Part shown: positions 41,818 to 49,118 of the stretch, in pieces
Layout: every line of letters begins with the position of its first letter
How positions within the stretch are numbered: the first letter of the stretch is position 1
Source of the DNA: Candidatus Mediterraneibacter quadrami
GTDB taxonomy: Bacteria; Bacillota; Clostridia; Lachnospirales; Lachnospiraceae
Direction of reading: 5' to 3'
DNA: 52,610 nt
Assembly (NCBI GenBank): GCA_019120575.1
Contig: DWUU01000043.1
Location: 1-52,610 of the forward strand
Translations under genes and position numbers: made by a program
Notes under the pieces: model-generated
The model's input: the letters and a program-made list of their open reading frames with translations, nothing else
Database searches by the model: none
Told to the model about the DNA's origin: nothing

Positions 41818-42231
41818 ATGTTTGTTATGCTGGATAAGAGAAAAATACGCCTGATGACCAGAGCCGCGATCTATGATAAGACATATGGCGAAGAAGATAT
41901 GAAGATCACAGGGTACTACCAGAAAGATTATATCAGCCTGAATGTCTGGATCACGCTGATCTGGATGACGGTCGGATACGGGCTGACGGCAGCTCTTTTA
42001 TTTGTCGGCTGCGGGGAAAGCCTGGTGGAGGGGATTACGATTGCCAGAATGCTTATTATTGCAGCGGTTGTTCTGGGGATTTATCTGAGCCTGGTGATCA
42101 TTTACGCGATCGGAGCCGGTTCGTTTTATAAAAAGCGGCATATGCAGGCTAAACAGAGAATGAAAAAATACATGAGAGATCTTTCCAAAATGGAAAAGAT
42201 CAATCACAAGAAGGAGAAAAACAGATCATGA
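41818..42231 (+). CDS. Uncharacterised two-helix membrane protein
   Basis: 137 residues, no family recognised. It has two hydrophobic helices (about 42-64, LNVWITLIWMTVGYGLTAALLFVG; and about 76-100, MLIIAAVVLGIYLSLVIIYAIGAG) and charged ends: an N-terminal stretch with YGEEDMKITGYYQKDYI and a basic C-terminus (KKRHMQAKQRMKKYMRDLSKMEKINHKKEK). ATG at 41818 follows AGGAGAT. Its stop overlaps the next start in an ATGA arrangement. It appears ahead of cdaA in one operon, which suggests a partner of cell-envelope or c-di-AMP function. That is inference. Confidence 0.7.
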   Translation: MFVMLDKRKIRLMTRAAIYDKTYGEEDMKITGYYQKDYISLNVWITLIWMTVGYGLTAALLFVGCGESLVEGITIARMLIIAAVVLGIYLSLVIIYAIGAGSFYKKRHMQAKQRMKKYMRDLSKMEKINHKKEKNRS

Positions 42232-43295
42232 GTACTTTACTGGTTTGGAGAGACAAACTGCAGACAATTTATGCGGAATATTCGATTTACATTCTGAAAG
42301 CGCTGCAATTTCTTGCCGGACTCATCGTGTTCGGGCTTATCAATGCCAACATCGGATTTATGGAACAGGCTTCCTCGGTTCTCTGTACAGCCGGACTGGC
42401 GGTTATCTGCACATTTTTCCCGATGACGATCATGGCTCTGGCGGCGACGCTTCTGATTCTTGTGCATTTTTATGCCGTGTCCATGCCGATCGCCGTTGTT
42501 TCGCTTGTTATTTTCTTTTTAATGTACATATTTTATTTCCGGTTTACACCGAAGAAAGCATGGATTGTGCTGCTTTCCGCGGTTGCGTTCGGCCTTAAGG
42601 CGCCGTTCGTGATACCGGCTGTGTTCGGACTTCTCGGCACGCCGGTCTGGATCGTTCCGGCAGCGTTCGGAATCATGTCCTACTATATGGCGGACCTGGT
42701 CAAAGATTCGTCCGCAGCGCTGAAAAGCGCGGATGCGGAAAACATGGCGGATGTACTTATAAGCTATACGCGTCAGGTGTTTACCAATAAAGAAATGTGG
42801 CTGATGATCGCTGCGGCGGTGATCGGGATTCTTGTGGTTCATCTGGTGCGGACCCGTTCTGTGGATCATGCGTGGAAGATCGGATCTGCAGCCGGAGCGG
42901 CTGTGAGTGTGATCATTGCATCGGCGGGAAGCATTGCGCTGGATCTTGACATTTCCTTTGCTGTCATACTTGTCAGCGCCGTGCTGGGTATAGCGGTCGG
43001 ACTGGTGCTTGAATTTTTCTTCTTTTCGGTTGATTATTCCCGGTCTGAGAATATCCAGTTTGAGGACGATGAATACTATTATTATGTAAAAGCGGTTCCG
43101 AAGGTCGGGGTCGCAGCGCCGGAAAAAGAAGTGAAGCGCATTACGGGAGAACGTCCGGGAAGACGTAAAAATGATAAAAAGCCTGAGGAAGAGCAGCCGG
43201 ATAAATTAAACGAAGAAAAGACGGATGAGATCCTGCTTACCAGAAGCCTGAGCAAAGAACTCGGGATTGATCAGGAAAAAGATAAGACAGAGTAA
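42228..43295 (+). CDS. Uncharacterised polytopic membrane protein encoded before cdaA
   Basis: 355 residues, no family recognised. About eight to ten hydrophobic segments fill residues 20-280 (for example ALQFLAGLIVFGLINANIGFM, AAAVIGILVVHLVRT, ISFAVILVSAVLGIAVGLVLEFFFF). A soluble charged tail (about 290-355) with EDDEYYYYVKAVPKVGVAAPEKEVKRITG and many Lys/Glu/Asp follows, so the C-terminus is probably cytoplasmic and could bind a partner or ligand. The start ATG at 42228 overlaps the previous stop (ATGA). It is 27 bases ahead of cdaA. Confidence 0.75.
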   Translation: MSTLLVWRDKLQTIYAEYSIYILKALQFLAGLIVFGLINANIGFMEQASSVLCTAGLAVICTFFPMTIMALAATLLILVHFYAVSMPIAVVSLVIFFLMYIFYFRFTPKKAWIVLLSAVAFGLKAPFVIPAVFGLLGTPVWIVPAAFGIMSYYMADLVKDSSAALKSADAENMADVLISYTRQVFTNKEMWLMIAAAVIGILVVHLVRTRSVDHAWKIGSAAGAAVSVIIASAGSIALDLDISFAVILVSAVLGIAVGLVLEFFFFSVDYSRSENIQFEDDEYYYYVKAVPKVGVAAPEKEVKRITGERPGRRKNDKKPEEEQPDKLNEEKTDEILLTRSLSKELGIDQEKDKTE

Positions 43296-43322
43296 ACAGT
43301 AAACAAGGCGGTGGGTCACGGT

Positions 43323-44186
43323 ATGATAGACTGGCTGAGAAATTTTATAGACAATTACACAAACGGAATGTATTTCCCGGCCATCCAGGTCAAAGACATC
43401 GTCGAGATCCTGATCCTTACGGTGATCGTGTATGAGATCATGCTGTGGATCAAGAATACAAAGGCGTGGATGCTACTTCGAGGGATTATCATGCTTGTGG
43501 GATTTATTTTCCTTGCATGGCTGTTTCAAATGCATACGATCCTGTATCTGGCGGCGCAGTCCATCAATGTACTGGCTATCGCCGCGATCGTTGTGTTTCA
43601 GCCGGAGCTGCGGCGTGCGCTGGAGAAGCTCGGAGAGAAGAATCTTCTGAGCAATATCAATCCTTTCGATAAAGGCAATGAAAATGAGCGCTTTTCGGAT
43701 ATTACCGCTGACAGTATCGTTACCGCCTGTTATGAGATGGGCCGTGTGTGCACCGGCGCGCTGATCGTTGTGGAACAGGCGATCCGCCTGAATGAATATG
43801 AAATGACCGGTATTGAACTGGACTGTAAGGTGTCCTCACAGGTTCTGATCAATATTTTCGAGCATAATACGCCGCTTCATGACGGGGCGGTCATTATCCG
43901 GGGAGACAGGATCACATCTGCGACCTGCTATCTGCCCCTTTCCGACAATATGAGCATCAGCAAAGATCTGGGAACAAGGCATCGCGCCGCGCTTGGAATG
44001 AGCGAAGTGTGCGATGCGCTGGTGATCGTCGTCTCGGAAGAGACCGGTCTCGTCTCTGTGGCCATGGGCGGTCAGCTGACCCGCGGTGTGAAGCGGGAAG
44101 AACTCCGCGAGAAACTGGGCCGGATTCAGTATAGGAATTCCGATACAAGGAAGCTCGCTATATGGAAAGGATGGCGCAGAAAATGA
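43323..44186 (+). CDS. cdaA: Diadenylate cyclase CdaA
   Basis: 287 residues. It condenses two ATP to c-di-AMP at the membrane. Three N-terminal helices (about 20-90) are followed by the DisA_N domain with the DGAVII (about 186-191) and GTRHRAALGMSE (about 216-227) motifs and a late GLVSVAMGGQL. ATG at 43323 is preferred to GTG at 43311. The next gene, cdaR, begins 25 bases before its end. c-di-AMP controls potassium and osmolyte transport and cell-wall homeostasis in Firmicutes. The usual glmM gene is not next in the operon. Confidence 0.96.
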   Translation: MIDWLRNFIDNYTNGMYFPAIQVKDIVEILILTVIVYEIMLWIKNTKAWMLLRGIIMLVGFIFLAWLFQMHTILYLAAQSINVLAIAAIVVFQPELRRALEKLGEKNLLSNINPFDKGNENERFSDITADSIVTACYEMGRVCTGALIVVEQAIRLNEYEMTGIELDCKVSSQVLINIFEHNTPLHDGAVIIRGDRITSATCYLPLSDNMSISKDLGTRHRAALGMSEVCDALVIVVSEETGLVSVAMGGQLTRGVKREELREKLGRIQYRNSDTRKLAIWKGWRRK

Positions 44187-45472
44187 AGAAGCACAGATTA
44201 ACCAACAATCTCGGACTGAAAATCATAGCGTTATTCTTCTCTGCTTTTCTGTGGCTGATCGTTGTAAATGTGAGTAATCCGATCGGAAGCAGGCCATTTT
44301 CGGATATTCCGGTTACAATTGTCAATGACGATATTATTAAATCATCGGGGGAAGTGTATCAGGTGCTCGGTGAAGATACCGTCAGTGTCGTCGTTTATGC
44401 AAACCGAGAGGTCCGCCAGAAACTGAGAACGGAAGACATTGTGGCGACGGCGGATGTGGCTCAGATGGATACCACGACGAATCTGATCCCGATCAATATC
44501 ACGATCCCGGATTACAGCGGAGACTATGATTCTGCGGTTGCCGTTCCGAGAAACATACGGATACAGAGAGAGAAGTCCGGCAGCAAAGTGCTGGCGCTGA
44601 CGGCCGAGACCGGCGGGACCACGCCGAGAGACGGCTACACACTCGGCGACATCACGGTGGATCCGGCTAACATAACGATCACAGGTCCTGAGTCTGCGCT
44701 TGACAAGATCGACAGAGCTGTCGCCAGGGTGGATGTGAGCGGCAAGTCAAAAGATGAGGATATTAAGGCGGATCTGATCCTGTATGACGCGAATGGAAAT
44801 GAACTCAGCCAGACCCAGCTTGATAATAATCTGGGAGAAGACGGCATTATCGTATCCGTTGAGATCCTGAAAGAGAAAACTGTACCGGTGGAATTCGGCG
44901 TTACCGGAACGCCGGCGGAAGGCTTCCGCTATACCGGCTGTACAAGTGTACCGGAGAGCATCCGGATATGCGGAAAAACAGAGGCGATTAATGATGTGGA
45001 TGAAATCCGCGTTCCTGCATCAGTGATCGATATCAGCGGCGCAGATGCGCCCATTGAGCGCACCGTGAATATTACGCAGTATCTTCCTGAGAACGTTATG
45101 CTTGTGGATGACAATGCGGGTGAGATCGTTGTCACGGCAATGGTCGAGCAGGAAGGAACCCGGACCATTAAAATGCTGGTGAGTTCGATCCGGATCAGCA
45201 ACCTGGCTGATGATCTGGAAGTGGATTATGAGCCTGATGCCGATATCGATCTGCAGTTCAGAGGCGAAGAGAAGGCACTGGATCTTCTGGATATCAGCAA
45301 TGCGGTTTCGGTCGATCTGTCTGAATATACGGAGCCCGGGGTATATGATGTGCCGGTGCAGGTGAACACACCGGCCGGAATCGAGATGATCTCTGATCCG
45401 ATGGTCAGACTGACACTTCTGGAGAAGTCGGAGGAAGTGCCGGATGATTCCGGACAGGAGGAAAATGAATAA
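44162..45472 (+). CDS. cdaR: YbbR-domain protein CdaR (CdaA regulator)
   Basis: 436 residues. It has an N-terminal membrane anchor (LGLKIIALFFSAFLWLIVVNVSN, about 17-40) and an extracellular part of four YbbR-type repeats (for example FSDIPVTIVNDDIIKSSGEVYQVLGEDTVSVVVYANREVRQKL; VPVEFGVTGTPAEGFRYTGCTSVPESIRICG). CdaR binds and modulates CdaA. The gene starts at ATG 44162 inside cdaA; ATG 44171 is also possible. An HPr-family gene follows after 20 bases, so the operon continues. Confidence 0.93.
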   Translation: MERMAQKMKKHRLTNNLGLKIIALFFSAFLWLIVVNVSNPIGSRPFSDIPVTIVNDDIIKSSGEVYQVLGEDTVSVVVYANREVRQKLRTEDIVATADVAQMDTTTNLIPINITIPDYSGDYDSAVAVPRNIRIQREKSGSKVLALTAETGGTTPRDGYTLGDITVDPANITITGPESALDKIDRAVARVDVSGKSKDEDIKADLILYDANGNELSQTQLDNNLGEDGIIVSVEILKEKTVPVEFGVTGTPAEGFRYTGCTSVPESIRICGKTEAINDVDEIRVPASVIDISGADAPIERTVNITQYLPENVMLVDDNAGEIVVTAMVEQEGTRTIKMLVSSIRISNLADDLEVDYEPDADIDLQFRGEEKALDLLDISNAVSVDLSEYTEPGVYDVPVQVNTPAGIEMISDPMVRLTLLEKSEEVPDDSGQEENE

Positions 45473-45492
45473 ACGCAAGGAGAGTATATAAA

Positions 45493-45768
45493 ATGGTAAA
45501 CGGAACAGTTAGGATCAAAAATCCCACCGGGCTGCATCTGAGGCCGGCAGGGCTGTTCTGCAAGACAGCGATGCAGTTTGACTCAAAGATAACGATAAAA
45601 AAGAAAACAAGATATGACGATGTGACTGCGAATGCCAAAAGCGTACTTAGCGTGCTTGGCGCCTGCATCAAAAGCGGGGATGAGATCGAGATCATCTGTG
45701 AAGGATCAGACGAAGTGCAGGCGCTGAAAGGTATGACGGAGCTTGTGGAAGACGGCATCGGCGAATAA
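45493..45768 (+). CDS. HPr-family phosphocarrier protein
   Basis: 91 residues, about the size of HPr. The active-site region IKNPTGLHLRPAGLFC keeps the phospho-accepting His (residue 15) and the following Arg-Pro. The regulatory-serine region NAKSVLSVLGACIKSGDEIEI keeps Ser near 49, so HprK-type phosphorylation is possible. It may be the PTS HPr or a regulatory (Crh-like) copy; no PTS enzymes are in the window. Location between cdaR and a sugar nucleotidyltransferase is unusual for a general PTS gene. Confidence 0.9.
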   Translation: MVNGTVRIKNPTGLHLRPAGLFCKTAMQFDSKITIKKKTRYDDVTANAKSVLSVLGACIKSGDEIEIICEGSDEVQALKGMTELVEDGIGE

Positions 45769-45781
45769 GGAGGAAAATGAT

Positions 45782-46702
45782 ATGAGTAAAGCAACCCTTG
45801 TAGTCATGGCGGCGGGAATCGGAAGCCGGTTCGGCGGCGGGATCAAACAGCTTGCGCCGGTGGGACCGAACGGCGAGATCATCATGGACTTTTCGGTCTA
45901 TGACGCCCTGGAAGCAGGATTTGACAAAGTCGTGTTTGTTATCCGCAGAGATCTGGAGAAAGACTTCAGAGAAGTAATCGGAGACCGGATCGGGAAACAG
46001 GTTGAAGTTGACTACGCATATCAGGAACTCGATGATATTCCGGAGAAATACAGGGACAAATTTCCGGGCAGAACAAAACCGTGGGGCACCGGACAGGCCA
46101 TCCTCTGCTGCAAAGATCTGGTGGATTCTCCGTTCCTTGTGATCAATGCGGATGATTATTACGGAAAGGATGCATTCCGCGAGGCGTATGCTTATTTGAC
46201 AAGTATGGAGAATACTGATAAAATACAGATTTGTATGGTCAGCTTCATCCTGAAGAACACGCTGAGCGACAACGGCGGAGTAACCCGCGGTGTGTGCAGC
46301 GTCAGTGCGGACGGGATGCTGACAGGCATTACAGAGACCCACAACATTGAGAAGGACGGGGACGGAGCGGTGATCCGCCGGGAAGACGGAACGGTCATCC
46401 GGCTTGACGCAGATTCCGCGGTGTCCATGAATATGTGGGGGCTTACGCCGGACTTCTTCAATATCCTGGAAAAAGGATTTGATGAGTTCCTTTCCGGTGT
46501 GGAAAGCACAGATCTTAAAGCGGAATATCTCCTTCCAACGATCATCGGGGAGCTGCTCGGAAAAGGAGAACTGAACGTAAAAGTGCTGAAGTCGCATGAT
46601 CAGTGGTTTGGCGTAACTTATAAAGAAGACAGGGAAGCTGTAATGAACGAAGTGAAAAATCTGATTGATAAAGGGGTTTATCCTTCTGTACTTTACAGAT
46701 AA
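45782..46702 (+). CDS. Sugar-phosphate nucleotidyltransferase (NTP_transferase family)
   Basis: 306 residues. The N-terminal nucleotide-binding motif is LVVMAAGIGSRFGGGIKQLAPVGPNGE (about 6-32), followed by an INADDYYG metal-binding segment (about 121-128) and DNGGVTRGVCSVSADGMLTGITETHNIE. The fold is that of sugar-nucleotidyltransferases such as glucose-1-phosphate uridylyl- or thymidylyltransferases; the exact sugar is not visible. A short frame further upstream starts inside the HPr gene and is rejected; ATG 45782 has AAGGAGGAAAATGAT ahead. It is in the operon with an LCP ligase, so it may provide an activated sugar for a wall polymer. Confidence 0.85.
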   Translation: MSKATLVVMAAGIGSRFGGGIKQLAPVGPNGEIIMDFSVYDALEAGFDKVVFVIRRDLEKDFREVIGDRIGKQVEVDYAYQELDDIPEKYRDKFPGRTKPWGTGQAILCCKDLVDSPFLVINADDYYGKDAFREAYAYLTSMENTDKIQICMVSFILKNTLSDNGGVTRGVCSVSADGMLTGITETHNIEKDGDGAVIRREDGTVIRLDADSAVSMNMWGLTPDFFNILEKGFDEFLSGVESTDLKAEYLLPTIIGELLGKGELNVKVLKSHDQWFGVTYKEDREAVMNEVKNLIDKGVYPSVLYR

Positions 46703-46729
46703 GGATAGGGATGCAAAGGATTAGTTACA

Positions 46730-48268
46730 ATGGCAAAAAGAACCAGAATGGCTGATGATGCCGGACGAAGAAAGAATAAGGCAGGGAGATACGCGCAGCG
46801 GCGGAACAAAAACCGGTCGGGCTCTTTCTTCCTGTGGTTTCAGGCGATCGCAAGCATTCTCCTGATGATTGTGATCCTGATGCTGAATATGCTGCCGGTG
46901 AAATATCTGGCGATGGCAGCGCTGATACTTCTGTTCCTGTGGTGTATCACATTCACGAGTCAGGCGCTCAGAAAAAGAAAAGGAACTTCCGGGAAGGTGT
47001 ACAGTTTTCTGATCACATGTGTCCTGCTGATAGGTACATACTATATCGCAGAGACCAATAACATGATCGCTGCGATCACCGGGGGCAATACGCGTGTAGA
47101 CAAGATGGCGGTAGCCGTTATGGCGGATGATTATGCGGAAACCATTGAGGATGCCGCGGATTACAGTTTCGGCGTACAGTTCCGCCAGGGCGGAGACAAT
47201 ATACAGACCGCGGTGACGGAACTTCAGGAAGAACTGGGAACCGATCTGACTGTAACAGAGTGTGATTCCGTACAGGATCAGGCAGCGGAACTTTTTGCCG
47301 GGAATGTAGATGCGATTATCTATAATGAAGCATATACAGAATTGATGGATGATGCGGTAGAAGGCTTTTCAGACAATACAAGGATCATCTACGAGATGGA
47401 TATCCGGACAGAGATCAAACTGGGCGGCGGCAGTGACGATACACTGACCAAAGAGCCGTTTACCGTATATATCAGCGGAATCGACACTTATGGAGAGGTG
47501 TCCGCGACCAGCCGGAGCGATGTGAATATCATCGCGGTTGTGAATCCGACGACGCATCAGATCCTGCTGATCACAACGCCGAGAGATTCCTTTGTTCCGC
47601 TGTACGGACCGGAGGTAGAGCAGGGCGCGCTTGACAAGCTGACTCATGCAGGCGTGTACGGCATTGAGACGTCGATGGAAACACTGGGCGCCCTCTATGA
47701 GACGGACATCAATTACTTTGTAAGACTGAACTTTACTTCCCTGATCGATATCGTCGATATACTGGGCGGTGTAGATGTATATTCAGAGTATGAATTTACG
47801 ACAGGAAATGACTCTGGACATGTTGTAGAAGTGCATAAGGGCCTTAATCATTTTGATGGTGTGCAGGCGCTGGCATTCAGCCGTGAACGGCATAATCTTG
47901 AGGACGGGGATAACCAGAGAGGCAGGAACCAGCAGGCGGTGATTACCGGATTGTTGAAGAAAGTGATATCGCCCACTATGTTGATTCGTGCAGGCAGTCT
48001 GATGGATCAGGTGAGCAAGGACGTGGAGATGAATGTGACACAGGCTCAGTTAAATACCTTGATCCGTGACCAGCTTAGCACCAATGCAAAGTGGTACATT
48101 CAGTCTGTGGATCTTACCGGTACAGGCGGAAGAGATTACTGCTATTCCGCATCGGACCAGCTGCTGTATGTATCGTATCCGGATGAGACCCGGCTTGCGG
48201 AGATCATTGATCTGACCAATATCGTAGAAGAAGGCGGTACGCTGCCTGAAGGAGAAGCGTTGAATTAG
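46730..48268 (+). CDS. LytR-CpsA-Psr (LCP) family cell-wall polymer ligase
   Basis: 512 residues. Three N-terminal helices (about 28-50, 52-70, 90-108) lead to an extracytoplasmic domain that includes a substrate-binding-like region (about 115-230: VAVMADDYAETIEDAADYSFGV) and the LCP catalytic domain (about 240-420: DTYGEVSATSRSDVNIIAVV, LLITTPRDSFVPL, LTHAGVYG, YFVRLNFTSLIDIVDILGGVDVYSEYEF, ALAFSRERHNLEDGDNQRGRNQQAVI). The conserved Arg and Asp of the pyrophosphate/phospholipid site are kept. LCP enzymes attach teichoic acids or polysaccharides to peptidoglycan. It ends the operon; a strong terminator follows. Confidence 0.95.
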   Translation: MAKRTRMADDAGRRKNKAGRYAQRRNKNRSGSFFLWFQAIASILLMIVILMLNMLPVKYLAMAALILLFLWCITFTSQALRKRKGTSGKVYSFLITCVLLIGTYYIAETNNMIAAITGGNTRVDKMAVAVMADDYAETIEDAADYSFGVQFRQGGDNIQTAVTELQEELGTDLTVTECDSVQDQAAELFAGNVDAIIYNEAYTELMDDAVEGFSDNTRIIYEMDIRTEIKLGGGSDDTLTKEPFTVYISGIDTYGEVSATSRSDVNIIAVVNPTTHQILLITTPRDSFVPLYGPEVEQGALDKLTHAGVYGIETSMETLGALYETDINYFVRLNFTSLIDIVDILGGVDVYSEYEFTTGNDSGHVVEVHKGLNHFDGVQALAFSRERHNLEDGDNQRGRNQQAVITGLLKKVISPTMLIRAGSLMDQVSKDVEMNVTQAQLNTLIRDQLSTNAKWYIQSVDLTGTGGRDYCYSASDQLLYVSYPDETRLAEIIDLTNIVEEGGTLPEGEALN

Positions 48269-48280
48269 ACAGAGTTTAAT

Positions 48281-48323
48281 AAACAGGAAACCTGTTCTGA
48301 AAAGAGCAGATTTCCTGTTTTTT
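48281..48323 (+). terminator. Terminator of the cdaA-LCP operon
   Basis: AAACAGGAAA (48281-48290) and TTTCCTGTTT (48311-48320) enclose an inner CTGTTCT/AGAGCAG stem; a run of Ts follows. Confidence 0.9.
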
Positions 48324-48339
48324 GCATAAAAACTTTGAT

Positions 48340-48361
48340 TTTATGGTATCTTTATGGTATC
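48340..48361. repeat. Tandem 11-bp repeat ahead of the lipoprotein promoter
   Basis: TTTATGGTATC occurs twice head to tail (48340-48350 and 48351-48361), a spacing of one helical turn. The same 11-mer occurs once near 17888-17898. Confidence 0.7.
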
Positions 48362-48376
48362 TGGAATATTTTCTCA

Positions 48377-48411
48377 TTGAAAACCCGGAATGACACTGCT
48401 ATTATTATAAT
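48377..48411 (+). promoter_or_regulatory. Promoter of the GerMN-like lipoprotein gene
   Basis: TTGAAA (48377-48382), 17 bp, TATTAT (48400-48405), overlapped by a TATAAT (48406-48411). The 14-mer TTCTCATTGAAAAC around this -35 also occurs at the ddh promoter. Confidence 0.65.
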
Positions 48412-48456
48412 GTTAGAGTGTAATAATGTTTACGCAATAAGGAAGTGAAAAGGGTT

Positions 48457-49083
48457 ATGAAAAAAAGGCACATAGCGGCATGTCTGGCAGTACTGACGAG
48501 CCTTGCGCTCATTCCGGGCTGCAGCAGCGGCAGAGAAACGAAAGATCCTGAAGTAACAGAAAAGCAGGAGACAACAGATACAACTGAGCCGGATGAAACA
48601 CCGACGGATGAAGACGGCGTACAGGATGATGTTCCGGATGATTCGCAGAATGGCGATGCATCGGCAACAGAAACGGAAGAGCAGGACGACGGACAGAGCA
48701 CCGAAGCCGACCAGCGCAGCGTAACCGTTTACTACGTGGATGATCTGAGCGGTGTGGTTGTCGGAAAGGCGGCGGAGATCCGCGACGAGTTCGATATCTG
48801 GAATGTACTGAAGTACAGCGGTATTCTGACAGAGGAATGTGAGCTGCTCAGTATAAAGCTGAATGACGATCAGACAATGGATCTGGATTTCAACCGTGCG
48901 ACTGCAGAGCGGATCAACAGCATGGGCACTACAGGCGAGACCGAGATTATCGGCTGCATTGTGAATACATATCTGGAAGCTTATGACTGTACGGGAATCC
49001 GGCTGCTGGAAGAAGGAGAAGATTTTGTGTCGTCTCACGGAGCCGTATTCGATAAATATCCGGGCCGTATTGAGTTTAAGTAA
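48457..49083 (+). CDS. Lipoprotein with a GerMN-like domain
   Basis: 208 residues. A signal peptide ends in the lipobox LIPGC (lipid-modified Cys near residue 23), followed by an acidic, Thr/Glu/Asp-rich linker (about 25-90). The rest (VTVYYVDDLSGVVVGKAAEIRDEFDIWNVLKYSGILTEECELLSIKLNDDQ...; IVNTYLEAYDCTGIRLLEEGEDF) resembles the GerMN domain found in sporulation and germination proteins and in various lipoproteins. ATG 48457 is preferred to GTG 48445, which would leave no room for a ribosome binding site. It sits ahead of a cell-wall amidase, so an envelope role is likely. Confidence 0.8.
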   Translation: MKKRHIAACLAVLTSLALIPGCSSGRETKDPEVTEKQETTDTTEPDETPTDEDGVQDDVPDDSQNGDASATETEEQDDGQSTEADQRSVTVYYVDDLSGVVVGKAAEIRDEFDIWNVLKYSGILTEECELLSIKLNDDQTMDLDFNRATAERINSMGTTGETEIIGCIVNTYLEAYDCTGIRLLEEGEDFVSSHGAVFDKYPGRIEFK

Positions 49084-49118
49084 ATACAGGGTGAGTGTGA
49101 AAGGAAGTAAGGTATAAG

